From Beroe forskalii (taxonomy: Eukaryota > Ctenophora > Nuda > Beroida > Beroidae), in NCBI GenBank assembly GCA_011033025.1, contig WFMF01000008.1, forward strand, positions 129,001-193,000: DNA of 64,000 bases, given 5' to 3'. The notes below the pieces were generated by a model. It saw only the letters and a list, made by a program, of their open reading frames with translations, was not told where the DNA came from and ran no database searches. The position numbers and the translations under genes were made by a program. Position 1 is the stretch's first letter; every line of letters begins with the position of its first letter. Shown one piece after another: positions 36,403 through 48,150 of this stretch.

Positions 36403-37810
36403 CAAAATTAGTAATTCCTCGTCTAGTTGAGACATCAGCTCATGAAAGAAATAACCGAAAGCCCTGGCTTATCTCGATCAAATATGTTTTCCGTTTATCT
36501 GAATTAATTATCGAATTATCAAATAATAAGTTAAATTTATTATTGCTATATCTAAAGTTCCAAAAACAGACCTCCAATTTGAAGCCTTTGATACTAATCA
36601 TAAGAGCAATTGTTTGGTGCATTTTTGTCTAACAGACGGCGTCAAAAACTGTACTACCGGTTTATGATTGTAGATTACATTATCAGTTGGTATGTCAATT
36701 GATCAATAATCAAGCACCTGACTTAGACTAACTTTAATCTCAGAAATATGCTGTAATAAGAATGGCATTGTTTTATTATCAATTTTCACACTTTCACGGT
36801 AAATCTAATTATTGTTAACCACTTTCTCGAACATAAAATCAACCATATTCATTCATATACTCAAGCACCTCGAAAATTAGATGATAAATGGGCGACAGTG
36901 TACTAATACTTTCATCAAACGTGAAAAATGCGGCATCAAATGTTTCCTATTTAGAAATTAGATGCACGTTTTTTTAATAATGTTTCTAATTCTACGCTCG
37001 GTATTTTGTCCCAATGGTCTAGACCTCTTAACTGGACGTCACATGGCATATTTAAAGCGCACTGATTGGCACATTACCAAAGTACTGAGCTCTCATTGGG
37101 CGGCTGCAGTATCAGACCTACTGTATGATATCAGTATAATATCAATCAGCATTCATTTGTATCTTCAATCTTCTGTATATCAGACATCAATTTGTTAATT
37201 TTGGACGGACCCTTTGTTGGTTTCACGTGTAAATGAGATACAAAGCACACCCTACCATAGTACTGAGGTAAATACTCAAATTGGTAATGATATCAAGTTT
37301 GTTAGTTTGAGGGAATTTGACAGTGTATTTAGGGTTAATTTGAAACAATTGTCTTTCACATGAGTTATATTTACGAGCTGATTTCACATTAGCTGATAAT
37401 ATCACCAAGAAACAATGGAAGAATGGATAGCAGTTGTATTGGGATGGATTATGGGTCTATTTGTAGGTACTATTAGCTTATTAGTTACTCAGATTAATAA
37501 CAAATCGTTGTATTACTAGGAACATCTAATAATCAATATGTTTACCTGCTCCGATCCACCAATCAACTCCTCTCATTTCTATCACGTGATCTTGGACGGA
37601 CCAATCAACAATCGGAAATCCTCCCTCATATCTCTAATAATCCAGACACTGTGATGTGTTGCAGTTTATGATAATTTAATTCTATTTAATTATAGAACTT
37701 TGCTTGACAAAGCCTCCCAGTTGGTCCGTATATTATTAATCAGAGCTCTGCTACCAGTAGATCCCTCCAATACTCCAATGAGGAGGTGATATGTCCCTGA
37801 CAACACGTTG
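36403..37810. other. No gene recognised
   Basis: AT-rich DNA with overlapping short frames on both strands. ATTGG and CACGTG sites are scattered near 37050-37600. No homologous protein was identified. Confidence 0.4.
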
Positions 37811-37819
37811 TCACTTCAG

Positions 37820-37868
37820 CGTCATCAACATACCATTCTAAACCATGATAATGACGTCCCTCACAGCC
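37820..37868 (+). repeat. CRE micro-element copy
   Basis: CGTCATCAACATACCATTCT, AAACCATGATAATGACGTCC, then ACAGCCGTCT as a decayed arm. Confidence 0.65.
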
Positions 37869-38569
37869 GTCTGGTGTTCATGGTATACAGATGATTCTGT
37901 GAGATATATTCACGTGGTATATGTCAAGGTGTCACGTGAGAGGATTGTTTATTAGTCCGTGGGAAGGATCTTAGAAACTTCTTGAAAAAGGTTCTGAATG
38001 AACCATTCATTTTCCACCGGTCCAACATTCCACATCATGCCAGCATAACTTCAGAGACATATTTCTACATTTATGAGGAACGAATCAGTTATTTTGTGAA
38101 AATCCCCATATTTTCAGAACCCCCAAAATTTCAATCCACAGAATTATTGTCCCTCATATTTATTTCTCGTAAGGCACCTCATACCTAAATGGTTTTGAAG
38201 GCAGTAGATTTGAGTTATGCTGGACCAGGAGGAACAAACTTTGTGGAAACTGTATGGAGTAAATCTATTTTGTTCCACCTTTGGAACTTTATCACCATTC
38301 CAATAACCGTTCCATACTGATAATACTCCTGGTATCGATCACGATTCTCTAAGCAAACCAAAATTGAAGTGTTACAATCTGTCTTGTGGATACAGCTGAT
38401 AGGCCTGTAGGCCTGTAGAATAGGGTAGGATTTTGTAAAATCCACCTTATTGCTTTATTATGTTATTAAAATAAATAAAACTTTTGGCAAGGAAAGGTCT
38501 AGACAAATTTATCAAAATTAACGTAAACCAAGTTACAATACTGTCAGTTGGTCTGACAGACTAATATGG

Positions 38570-38612
38570 TGGCGATAGTGTAGTTGGTAGTGCTGAACAC
38601 TTAATAGAATAG
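38570..38612 (+). repeat. tRNA-like 5' half (SINE head?)
   Basis: GGCGATAGTGTAGTTGGTAG followed by TGC and ACTTAATA imitates a tRNA from acceptor stem through D-arm to anticodon loop and contains an A-box match TAGTGTAGTTGG. No T-arm or B box follows at the right distance, so it is not a working tRNA gene. Confidence 0.35.
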
Positions 38613-39016
38613 TATCCATATTTTGTACATTGGGGTGGACAAAATGTTTATTTAATCCAATTCAATTTTCAGAACAGGCAATCGATTGCCTTCGATTGTT
38701 CACTTTTGCTATGACCAAAACCATTTCCATTTTATATCGTTGTGTGTTGTGAATGAATACCTCTTCAATTGTCTTGGGTAGAGGAAATTTCACAATCTCC
38801 TATCAATTCTCTCATAATAATATTACAGTAGAGTGATGTTCCCGAACTCACATACCCATTAACTATTAAGAATACAAACAAGATGATATTTTAAATTATA
38901 TGAAACTTAAATACATGATGAGAATCTAAAATACCTAAAAGGTCCGAAGTGAAATATTAGAACTAAGGCATGATGTTATGCCCGAGGACAGTTCAGGAAT
39001 TGCAGGCAGTTGAATG

Positions 39017-39060
39017 TGACGTCATTATCATGGTTTAAAATGGTGAGTTGATGACATCAG
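39017..39060 (-). repeat. CRE micro-element copy, near-consensus core
   Basis: TGACGTCATTATCATGGTTT, AAAATGGTGAGTTGATGACA, TCA. This copy best defines the core, whose outer 9 bp (TGACGTCAT / ATGACATCA) form an imperfect inverted repeat. Confidence 0.75.
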
Positions 39061-39248
39061 ACCTCGCATATACTTTTGTTCTGCAACACATTAATAAAGT
39101 AAGTGAAATATAGCTGTGTGGTGTTGTTATTGTGTCTCAGTCGGTTCTAAAATTATTATGTGACCGCTCTCAATTTCATTCCCTTTTGAATGATGGGAAC
39201 TTCGGACACATCAAAAGCACTCGGGTATGACGAAAGGCTGATAAGGAT

Positions 39249-39290
39249 TACGTTACCATCACGACTTACAATATTGAATTGATGACGTCA
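39249..39290 (-). repeat. CRE micro-element copy, diverged
   Basis: ACGTTACCATCACGACTTAC, AATATTGAATTGATGACGTC, A; a CRE is intact on the usually degenerate side. It lies about 190 bp from the copy at 39017. Confidence 0.5.
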
Positions 39291-39299
39291 AAATGGTAT

Positions 39300-42190
39300 T
39301 ATATATTGTGCAGCACCAAACTCAGATGACAATTGATAAAACACCACCTGTTTTTACCACGCGGACTGTAAACGCTGTTACCAGTGAAATAACAAAGTGA
39401 TAATGCCCGCACAGAATTGTTACATTTCTCTAAATCCAATCCATGAAACTTAGTGATAAGAAGAGTGAAGTCGTTTTTACTAAAGCTGGTTAGCGAACTG
39501 CCTTTTCGGTTCCTTTCTAATATCATGATAAATGTATGATTTTAAGATTGAGCCGATATCTTTTGTACGGCCATTGTTACAAAGACTTTGATATTCATGG
39601 ACAGAAACTCATATAATTGATTGTGAAAATAATCCAAAACTTTTGTGCATTAATAATAATGAACAGTTCAAATGGTCATGTTAAATATATCTAATTCTCA
39701 TTTCGCATATTGCCAAGAATATGAGGAATTGTTGTATTTACTCAGTTAATTCATCAAATTATTCATTTGGTACACCTGACATTGCTGTTATGTGGTTGGT
39801 TTGACTGCTAAAATTTTGAAATGGAGTTAACTAGTAGAGTAGTAGATAATATTTCGTTTGTATATAGAGCATTGTGTGTAATAATTTGTAAGCGTAAGTA
39901 GGTCTGTTTGTGTGTAAGTACGTCTTTGTGAGTGTGTGTAGATTGCATTGTACTGTCCCTAGGGTCATTTGGCGCATATTGTACTAGATATAAAGATATA
40001 AGAGGAGGAGGAGGGACTCAGATCAGTAGTACTGCGGGGAGTTGAGAAGGAGGAGATCACAAGTGTAGGAGGGGATATAAAGGGAGAGGAGGAGGAGGAT
40101 GTTAAACTGACAAATGCTCAGGAATCTCCTCTTCTTCTACAACTAAACTTCCACTACATCTAGAATATTATACTTCTACTTCTCAACTTACCTCCTCCCT
40201 TAAATAATCCTTATACCGTCTCCATTTCAGCGATTGTCGGTCTCAAATCTTCAAATCTCAGTAATTTAAAGCTTGGTCACGTATGAATATTAAAGCAGAC
40301 GTTTGGAGTGATGTCAGAAGGTCAGAGGGCAGCTGTTGAAACTAGGTTTGAGGAACGAACGAATTGACCTATCTGGCGAATAGCTCATCTTCTCGTCTCA
40401 ATAGGAGAAGGGCATTGACCATTAGAGATATCAGTTCACTCTGTTAATTTATCTATTTAGATCAAGTCAAATTATCCTGTTTACACTGCAAATAAAACAG
40501 TTTTGAATTTTGAGGGCTTCAATGGTATGCAGTTCCAGATGAATTCCCCCAGTTGGCAACTAAGTTACGAAACCCATATCACTTTAAAAGTCAATGATAT
40601 TTCAATACGTCAAAATCTAAATAATTAAATTGAAGAATGGCCACTGGCTCGTCCGACATCAATTTCATACGGCTGAATCGATCGCCAGAAATAGAATTTA
40701 TCATCAATCTTGAATGATTTCTAAAATTGTGATTTTCGAGTGGCACCTCTTCAGACTTTGGAGTCAGTCTTTGGTTGGCCATTCTTTCACGGTCAGTGAG
40801 TCAGTTCATTGGAGCTGATGAAGATCTATAATTACCTAACTACGTCATGATTGTTCATGTTGCGGTTTGTTGACGCAGCTGTGTTTGTTTCCATAGTGAC
40901 GTCACAAACCGACACGCACCTTGAGACTGACTACACCTCGTCATCACGTGATCTTGCTTCCTGGCCCTTTGAAGTCATCGAAAAAGCGGAGTTTCGTGCA
41001 TGGCACAGACTCGCACAGCAATTCTATTTAATTACAATCCCGCTCTGTGATTGGTCAGAGCTCGGTCACGTGACCACATTCCAAGCAGAGATGCATGTCA
41101 CGTGACATTTATTGTAACTATTTGTATTTAATTATACTGCTCCTTCTAGGACTACTTGTAGCAATGGGGAGGTTGTATCGATCAGGGCGATCTGACAAAT
41201 TGTCGAGGATTATTATAGACTGGCGGATTGCATACCTTACTGACAGCACGTGACATCATTGCAATGATTTCATTGGTCAGAACCACGAGGAAAGAACTGC
41301 TGAAGGGCAGGCGCTGGTGGATGAAAATTGTTAGTCGAACTTGAGTGTAACTTTGTACATGCTACTGCAGCAACTACCGGTAGACTCCGGTTTGTCATGT
41401 TTGTAACGTAGACTTGAACAGTGGAAGAATTAATGTTCTGAAGGGAAGTATCCCAGAATCAAACTTGATGATTTAGAAGGCGAAAACAAGGAAGTTTCGA
41501 TGCGATCATGATTCATATCAACTGGTTAGAGATAATTTAATATTAACGTACTTTATGACAAATTTAAGGAAAGGAAACCTTTGTTACCTTATATCAAGGT
41601 ATCTAGAATCCAGATCATCGATCAATCTGACAAATTAATATCCAGATGTGGGGTTTGACACAGCTTATTTCTCGCTTGGCCAAAGAAGCAAATAATCGAA
41701 ATATATGCCAAGGTCGAAAAAAAATTATCCACGGCTGCCCAAGGTCCCCCGTGTGAGAACATAGAGCTTTTCTAAAATACCAAGGTCACTTGTTTTAAAT
41801 TTTCATAAGTTTTTGCATACTTTTTACACACTAGCACACTTGATACCGTGCCAACTGTAGGTACTGCTGATCTTCATTTTCTTTCCTGTGAGGAATTCCA
41901 CTGGATTGTTGGAGTAGATCCAAAATCACCACGACTCATCACTCATGGCAATTTTTTAGAAGTGGTTCAAGATCTGAACCTATTATTGATAAACTGAAAG
42001 AATAAAAGCCCGACCATGAATGTTTCATGATCAATTTCTGCCTTCCAGAACACTAAATTTTTAAATAATTCACTTAAATTACACTCATTGCTTGAACATT
42101 GTTTTGATAACAGAGCTTATTAGAGCCACTGGTTGAGAACAGGGTTCTTCGTTGACAGATGTTTTCACGCTCAGGAATTATTGGAGCTTG
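39300..42190. other. No gene recognised; E-box pair near 41.07-41.11 kb
   Basis: Contains GA-rich simple sequence (39998-40105), a TTGGTCA motif at 41051, and two GTCACGTGAC palindromes (41065-41074 and 41097-41106) resembling bHLH-zip sites. No coding exon could be linked to them. Confidence 0.35.
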
Positions 42191-42194
42191 GCAA

Positions 42195-42250
42195 TAACGT
42201 CATTATCATCGGTCAGAATGATGAATTGCGAACGTTTAACCGCCTAATTT
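42195..42250 (-). repeat. CRE micro-element copy with GCCTA arm
   Basis: AACGTCATTATCATCGGTCA, GAATGATGAATTGCGAACG, then TTTAACCGCCTAATTT, matching the arm of the 19965 copy. Confidence 0.65.
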
Positions 42251-43162
42251 CCGAACACAAACTGTAAACCGGTGTGTCGAGGTGACCTTTATTCAGTCTT
42301 CAGTGTTATATTCACATTGTACATGGAGGAATTGACCATTTTAAATTATCGAAGCATTAAATACCCATCAGTCAATGTCAGCTAGCATATTGAGTGTCAT
42401 GGTCATTAGGAATGCTGATCCAATGATAATAAACCCGTATATTATGACATTTGACACTGCTCACTTATTATAGTGGGCGGGCTTGCGGGCGTGTCTTTTT
42501 CACTGTTTTCATCTACATAAGTACCTACATACTTAAGACTTAAGACATAAGAGAAGAGCTGCACAGCTGCAATTGGATCCACTAGGGGTGTTATAGCCAG
42601 GGGCTATTACACAAGCAGTCGCCTGCCTATTTTTTGGCCAAAGATGGTGGAAGATGAGAGCCTGGAGCCAGTCAAAATGAAACGATGTTTAGAATTTTAC
42701 TCAATACTTATTCCATTTTCATAATTTCATCATGATTTTTAGATATTTTTTCATCATCTCTAACAAAGGTACCTACTTTATCTACTCATTCTTTTCTCAT
42801 CATTTCTCTGAACAGAACAGTATGGCATTATGTCATCTACTTCAATGAAAAGAAAGTTTAGATTATACGTGAAAGTTATTTTAAATTCCTGTTCAAGGTT
42901 TGCTTTATTTTGTGAAGCTATCTCTCGTGCTAGGCCGTGCCAGGAAGCATCAAGCACAAGCACGACTCTGTCTATAATTTAATTACGCGTGTGTTTATAT
43001 CACCGTAATTACGTGTGTTTTTATTATACATCGATTGAGCATGATGCAAGATACGGTGATACAATCATCTTACGCCCCCTTCATTCCGCACCAACCGGGG
43101 CTACTGTCTTAGGATCTGAGCTTAAACAAAACATGGAGTGTGCCAATGAGACATGGTTTAGA

Positions 43163-43206
43163 GTGACGTCATTATCATGGCTTAGAGTGGTAGAGTGATG
43201 ACATCA
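43163..43206 (-). repeat. CRE micro-element copy
   Basis: TGACGTCATTATCATGGCTT, AGAGTGGTAGAGTGATGACA, TCA. The CRE is intact; an extra ATGGTTTAGAGTG just upstream hints at a local duplication. Confidence 0.7.
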
Positions 43207-43207
43207 G

Positions 43208-44780
43208 AGCGTCTATTCCTCTCTACGAACACTGCTACTAAAAGCAGATATTTTCGGGTCCTGACACTTTGGAAAGAGGTGTAGTTGACAAATTGAGTGT
43301 TACTAGGTGCCAGGCTATAATCGGGCTTTCTCTGAATTTACGCACAATTACTTGAACGCACCGCCTTGAACCAATAATTATTGAATATACCAATTAGGTA
43401 ATTAATGCACTGACAACTATATTGGTATTTGTTATTTCCGCACTTTAAAAGTTTAGAATCCATTCTTAATCAACTAAACAGTGGTAGAAGTCAAAAATTA
43501 TAGCAGGAATAACATTACATACCTACATATTTAAATTAGGTTCACTATTATAGACTTCTTGTCAGCAATTGGTCGCTGTATATAATAAAAGTTCCTATAT
43601 ATCTGAAATCTAAATTTCGGAGTAAAGAATCTAGGTACCTAGTTTGATGTCAATATCTTATTGAACTTGCCGCAATTTTCAGTCAAACATTGCTGAATTG
43701 GATAAAATCAAGCTTAAACTGCAAAACTTGAAACTTTAAGTAAAAGTAAGAAAATTTTAGCCCAGCAATTCAATACTTTCATAATAAGCGCGTTGGTATA
43801 GTACGAAAATGACATCGTTGTGTGATGTCTGACATCTCAAAATGGTTGGTGGATTGTGAATGATTCTGATTTCAGCCCATTTAACTTCATGGGCCAGCAT
43901 TGTATACTTCTGCATCACGAACTTTCATACTGCGTCATAGGTAGAAAGATATGGGTGGAGATAATCACGGCTACCTACATTGTAGGTGCCCATCTTCAAG
44001 AGTTCAAGAATGATCAGCCTGGAGAGATGGTTCCTGATATGACAAAAACTGCCGGAAAAGAAGCTATGGGACAATGCGCATTGCTCATTTCGTCCAAACT
44101 ACCTTTTTGAGATACTTTCTCATATTTGACTATTGCATTCGACCACTGAGCACGTCACGTGTAAAGCGGTTATGCGGTAGGCGAGGGGCTCAAGCGGGCA
44201 ATTCGGTCCTTGTGAAGAACGTGCTAGATGGAAGGCGCGATAAATTTTTCATAAGCTTCATATGTTTTTGGCGCGCATTTCTTTCAATTTTTACGCGCGC
44301 GCACGGATTACTGCTGCGTTTTTTTTATTGAATGCCATTTTTTGTGAAAATGAGTTCTGCAAGGCCGTGATTAGTTGGGGGGACTAGGCGAATGAAATGA
44401 AGATTTGGGGTCCATGGGCCAGGCTTCCTGATGGTTTAGGGGTGAAGTCCTCCAGGGGCAGAGCCCCTGGCCGGGGGCTAAGAGGCGGCTCCTAATACCT
44501 ATGGATTAATGTATTTCAAGTGATTATGCTGGGCAACGAAAACGAATAAAAACATTGGGCAAATATCAGATGAAAACTTTCGCTTCAGTTGTAAACCTCG
44601 CAAAATTTGATTGTTGCTATGATACAGCGCTTGATCGCACGTGCACGGTCTCAATTTACCGAATATCCCTGTATTTCGTTTAAATGATGTGATTTTATTC
44701 GTGTTCTGACGCATCTTGTAGTAAGGTTAGTGCTACATCGTAGATTTAAGCACATATGACGTATTCATTTCAACAGTAAA
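43208..44780. other. Upstream region of the EF-hand-like gene
   Basis: AT-rich with a GCGCGC-containing island (44263-44305). A very weak, further CRE micro-element match may lie at about 43808-43860. A plus-strand frame at 43856-44110 is open but matches nothing I know. Confidence 0.35.
44452..44470. repeat. Short perfect GC hairpin
   Basis: CCAGGGGC-AGA-GCCCCTGG: 8-bp arms and a 3-nt loop, within GGCC-rich sequence upstream of the EF-hand-like gene. Architecture is like the hairpin at 1026, with different stems. Confidence 0.6.
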
Positions 44781-44911
44781 TTAAAATATTGACCAGTCGC
44801 TTTGAACCAAATTGGAAATTATTAATTACGGTCTTGACAAGAATCATTCGAGCTCTTCTGCAACATGGCTTTGACAATTGTCCCTCATCTCAGGTATGTA
44901 GAGAAGCAGAT

Positions 44912-46057
44912 ATGGAGTCAGAAAGTGGAGTTCAGGACTGGGACATCAAGAGCCACTACGATGACGAGGGTATCAGGGAACTGGCTGAGGAGTTCAACCT
45001 GCCGTCCTTCCAAGCGTCCATCTTGAAATCCACCCTTAACCATCTACCTGCTAGTCCAGTGATCATCAACAGAATCCTAGCCATGCTGAAGATCCAGCTG
45101 ACTGACGAGCTGGTGGGGGCTCTGCTCTTTAACCTGGTCACAGATCACTCTCACATAGACTGGGATGAGCTGCTAGTGGACGCTGTGGCAATGGAACGGT
45201 ACCTCATGTTCAACAACTGCAGGGAAAATAGTGGGAAGAGCACGGCTCAGCGGGCCAGCAAGGAGAATACTGCCAAAACCCTGAAACATGTTATGAAACA
45301 CTCAAAAACTCTCAACACAACGACGGACCTCCAGAAACGCTACATGAGAACGCTCGTGCAAATACCTGCCATGCTGAACCAATACATCAGTGCTGTCAAG
45401 AGCAACAAGCCCTTGATGGCATCATCGAACAAGATTAGTTCAAAAGGAGAAAGGAAGGATGATAAACCAGTCTCACCCTTCCTACAAGCACCAATCTACC
45501 CCAGAGACTATCCTCCCGTAGGTGAAAGGAATCAGGACGCATTCGAACTCCGAGAGAAAAGGAGGAAGAAACTGCGGCTGAGATGGACCCAGATCGCATC
45601 GCCTTGCCAACTCAAAGACAGGCATTTCAACACCATCGCTCACTCCAACAATCTGCACGCGTGGTCGCTGAACGACCGCCGGAAGGATTTAGTTCAGCTG
45701 CCCAGACTCACCTTATCCGAGCTGAGCAAACACCCAGACAACCTCACCATTGAGGATGTGACGGAGCTCAGGGAAAAGGTGAACTTCCTCAAAAGTAACT
45801 ATTACAAATCATATCTCAATGCTACGGAAATGGGAACGGAGGGCCATTGGACGGAGCTGTTAGGACACGAGATTTGCTCCCCTGTCCTTCAGCAGGTGAC
45901 AAAAGCGAGCTTCATGACATACAGCAATCCCAAGTACAAGCTCACTTTCTCCCCCTGGGAACCTAAACCCTTCTGGATGCTTCGGAGGAACCCAACTCAG
46001 TGCTGCAACCCGGTAAAAAGCCAAGGAACACAAATCAGCAGCAAATGGAGAGTTTGA
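44912..46057 (+). CDS. Uncharacterised protein with EF-hand-like N-terminal half
   Basis: A 381-residue open frame starting MESESGVQDW and ending SSKWRV. I chose ATG 44912 because it is the first in-frame ATG, has G at -3 and G at +4, and lies 18 nt after a good acceptor (pyrimidine-rich tract ending CATCTCAG at 44893). A non-coding or short upstream exon is therefore likely. Residues about 20-95 are helical, with LTDELVGALLFNLVTDHSHI followed by DWDELL, a helix-loop-helix like the second half of an EF-hand pair but lacking the acidic calcium loop. Residues 120-200 are basic and Ser/Lys-rich; the C-terminal 170 residues contain LTIEDVTELREKVNFLKSNY, probably a helix. There is no signal peptide or membrane segment. 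EF-hand-like proteins of cilia are one possibility, as inference only. A GTAAAA donor at 46013 means the true 3' end could be spliced. GC content and codon use exceed the surroundings, supporting a real gene. Confidence 0.75.
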   Translation: MESESGVQDWDIKSHYDDEGIRELAEEFNLPSFQASILKSTLNHLPASPVIINRILAMLKIQLTDELVGALLFNLVTDHSHIDWDELLVDAVAMERYLMFNNCRENSGKSTAQRASKENTAKTLKHVMKHSKTLNTTTDLQKRYMRTLVQIPAMLNQYISAVKSNKPLMASSNKISSKGERKDDKPVSPFLQAPIYPRDYPPVGERNQDAFELREKRRKKLRLRWTQIASPCQLKDRHFNTIAHSNNLHAWSLNDRRKDLVQLPRLTLSELSKHPDNLTIEDVTELREKVNFLKSNYYKSYLNATEMGTEGHWTELLGHEICSPVLQQVTKASFMTYSNPKYKLTFSPWEPKPFWMLRRNPTQCCNPVKSQGTQISSKWRV

Positions 46058-46207
46058 TTGGTATAAAAATGAAGAAGGTTGCATCAAATAACAACAATAG
46101 AAGCAAAAAATTTAAAATGATATTTCAAAATTAGATTTCAGTTCATCGCAACTCGCTTCTTTAACAGTATTATTGTATTTGTACTCACAATTATTAGCAA
46201 ATAGAAT

Positions 46208-47912
46208 GGATTCGAGTCGAATTATCAAGTCGAGCATTTGAGTCGATAATTCGAGTTGAGTCGAGTTGAGTAGTCGAGTAGTCCAGTCGAGTAGTCTAGT
46301 TGAGTCCAGTGTAGTCGAGTCGAGACAATAAGTCGAGTAGAGTGGTCGAGTTGAGTAGTCGAGTCGACTCGAGTAGTCGAGTTGAGTAGTCGAATCGAGT
46401 AGTCGAGTCGAGTAGTCGAATCGAGTAGTCGAGTCGATCAGTCGATTCGAGTAGTCGAGTCGAGTAGTCGTATCGACAAGTAGCCGGGTAGTCGATTCTA
46501 GGTGAATAGTCGAGTCGAGTAGTCGACTGTCAAGTAGTCGACTTTCAAGTAGTCGACTGTCGAGTCGACTCGAGTTGTCGAGTTGAGTCAAGTAGTCGAA
46601 TCGAGTCGATCAGTCGAGTCGAGTAGTCGAGTCGAGTAGTCGATTCGAGTCGAGTAATCGAATCGAGTGGTCGAGTAGAGTTGTCGAGTTGAGAAGTAGA
46701 GTCGATATAGTCGAGTCGAGTCGAATAGTCGAGTAGTCGGGGTAATTTTAATCTAGTCTGGTCGAGTAGTCGAATCGAGTAGTGAGTCGAGTCAAGTAGT
46801 CGAGTCGAGTAGTTGAATCAAGTAGTCGAGACGAGCAGTCGAGTTGAGTAGTCGACTGTCGAGTTGTCGACTGTCGAGTCGAGTCGGGCAATCGAGTCGA
46901 GTACAGTCGGGCAATCGAGAGTTGAGTCGAGTAGTCCAGTCGACTCGAGTCGAGTAGTTGAGTCGACTCGAGTCGAGTAGGCGAGTCGAGTCAAGTAGTC
47001 GAGTCGAGTCAAGTAGTCGTGTCGAGTCAAGTAGTCGACCAGTCGAGTCGAGTATGCGATTTGAGTAGAGTAGTCGAATCGAGTAGTCGAGTAGAGTAGT
47101 CGAGTTGAGGAGTAGAGTCGATATGACGATATAGTCAAGTTGAGTCGAGTTGTCGGGATAATCTAGTTCGGTCGAGTAGTAAGTCGAGTCAAGTAGTCGA
47201 GACGAGCAGTCGAGTTGAGTAGTCGACTGTCGAGTAGTCGACTGTCGAGTAGTCGACTGTCGAGTAGTCGACTGTCGAGTCGAGTTGGGCAATCGAGTCG
47301 AATCGAGTAGTTGAGTCGAGTAGTTGAGTCGACTTTAGTAGTCGAGTCGAGCCAAGTAGTCGAATCGAGTCAAGTAGTCGAGTCGAGTCAAGTAGTCGAG
47401 TCGAGTCAAGTATTCGAGTCGATCCGAGTCAAGTATTCGAGTCGATCCGAGTCAAGTAGTCGAGTCGAGTAGTCAAGTGACGATTCGAGCCGAGTAGTCG
47501 ACTCGACTATTTGACTCGACTATTGGACTCGACTGCTCGACTCGACTCAACAATATCGACTCGACTACTCGAATCGACTGCTCGGTGCCGAGCAGTCGAT
47601 TCGAGTAGTCGAGTTGAATAGTCGAGTCGATATAGTTGAGTCGAGTCGAGTCCAATAGTCGAGTAGTCGAGTCAAATAGTCGCGAGTCGAGTAGTCGATT
47701 CGAATCGAGTGGTCGAATCGAGTTATAATCTAGTCGAGTAGAGTAGTCGAGTTGAGTAGTCGAGTCGATATACAGTCGAATTGAGTAGTCGAGTTGAATA
47801 GTCGAGTCGATATTGTATTTGTCGAGTTGAGTAATGAAGTTGAGTAGTCGAGTCGATATGCGATATTATATAGTCGAGTCGATTAGTATAGTTGTCGAGT
47901 ACGATTAGTCCT
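46208..47912. repeat. 1.7-kb TCGAG pentanucleotide satellite with strand switch
   Basis: Built from TCGAG with frequent AGTAGTCGAG expansions, and higher-order units such as AGTCGACTGTCG (47220-47275) and AGTCGAGTCGAGTCA (about 46985-47460). All open frames here, for example Asp-Ser-Thr-Arg-Leu repeats, are artefacts. Between about 47498 and 47585 the array runs in the opposite direction (CGACTCGAC). The switch ends in a perfect 11-bp inverted repeat, CGACTGCTCGG and CCGAGCAGTCG, at 47575-47598. It begins about 150 bp after the stop codon of the EF-hand-like gene. Confidence 0.95.
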
Positions 47913-48150
47913 ACAACTGTTGACCTTTTTCTTAATGTGACTTTTGTGATTGGAGAAACGAAGTTTCATAGTGCTATCAGTGCTACCTACATTCTGTTTA
48001 TTACATACTAAATCAGTTATTACATATATTACATGTTCATCTTCACACGAAATAGACTGATAAATATTATGAATTTGTTTGGTAGTTAAAGACTGAATTT
48101 TAACTGTATTGTCAGATAAAAAGAATTTACATAAATTACACTTACCATAT
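47883..48150 (-). pseudogene. Penelope-like element, GIY-YIG endonuclease remnant
   Basis: The minus-strand frame reads GKCNLCKFF..., then VIYVITDLVCNKQNVGSTDS and RFSNHKSHI. This is the arrangement of the GIY-YIG endonuclease at the C-terminus of Penelope-like retroelements (vIYlI.C..C..qYVG.T...l..R...H...i): VIYVI stands for the GIY part and QNVGST for the YIG part. Only about 90 residues survive. On the 5' side the frame runs into a TA microsatellite, so no reverse transcriptase is attached. It lies directly against the satellite. Assignment is by motif recall. Confidence 0.6.

Noticed and set aside
46112..47655. Several open frames rich in Asp-Ser-Thr-Arg-Leu
   Set aside because: They are translations of the TCGAG satellite; any frame of such an array stays open for long stretches.
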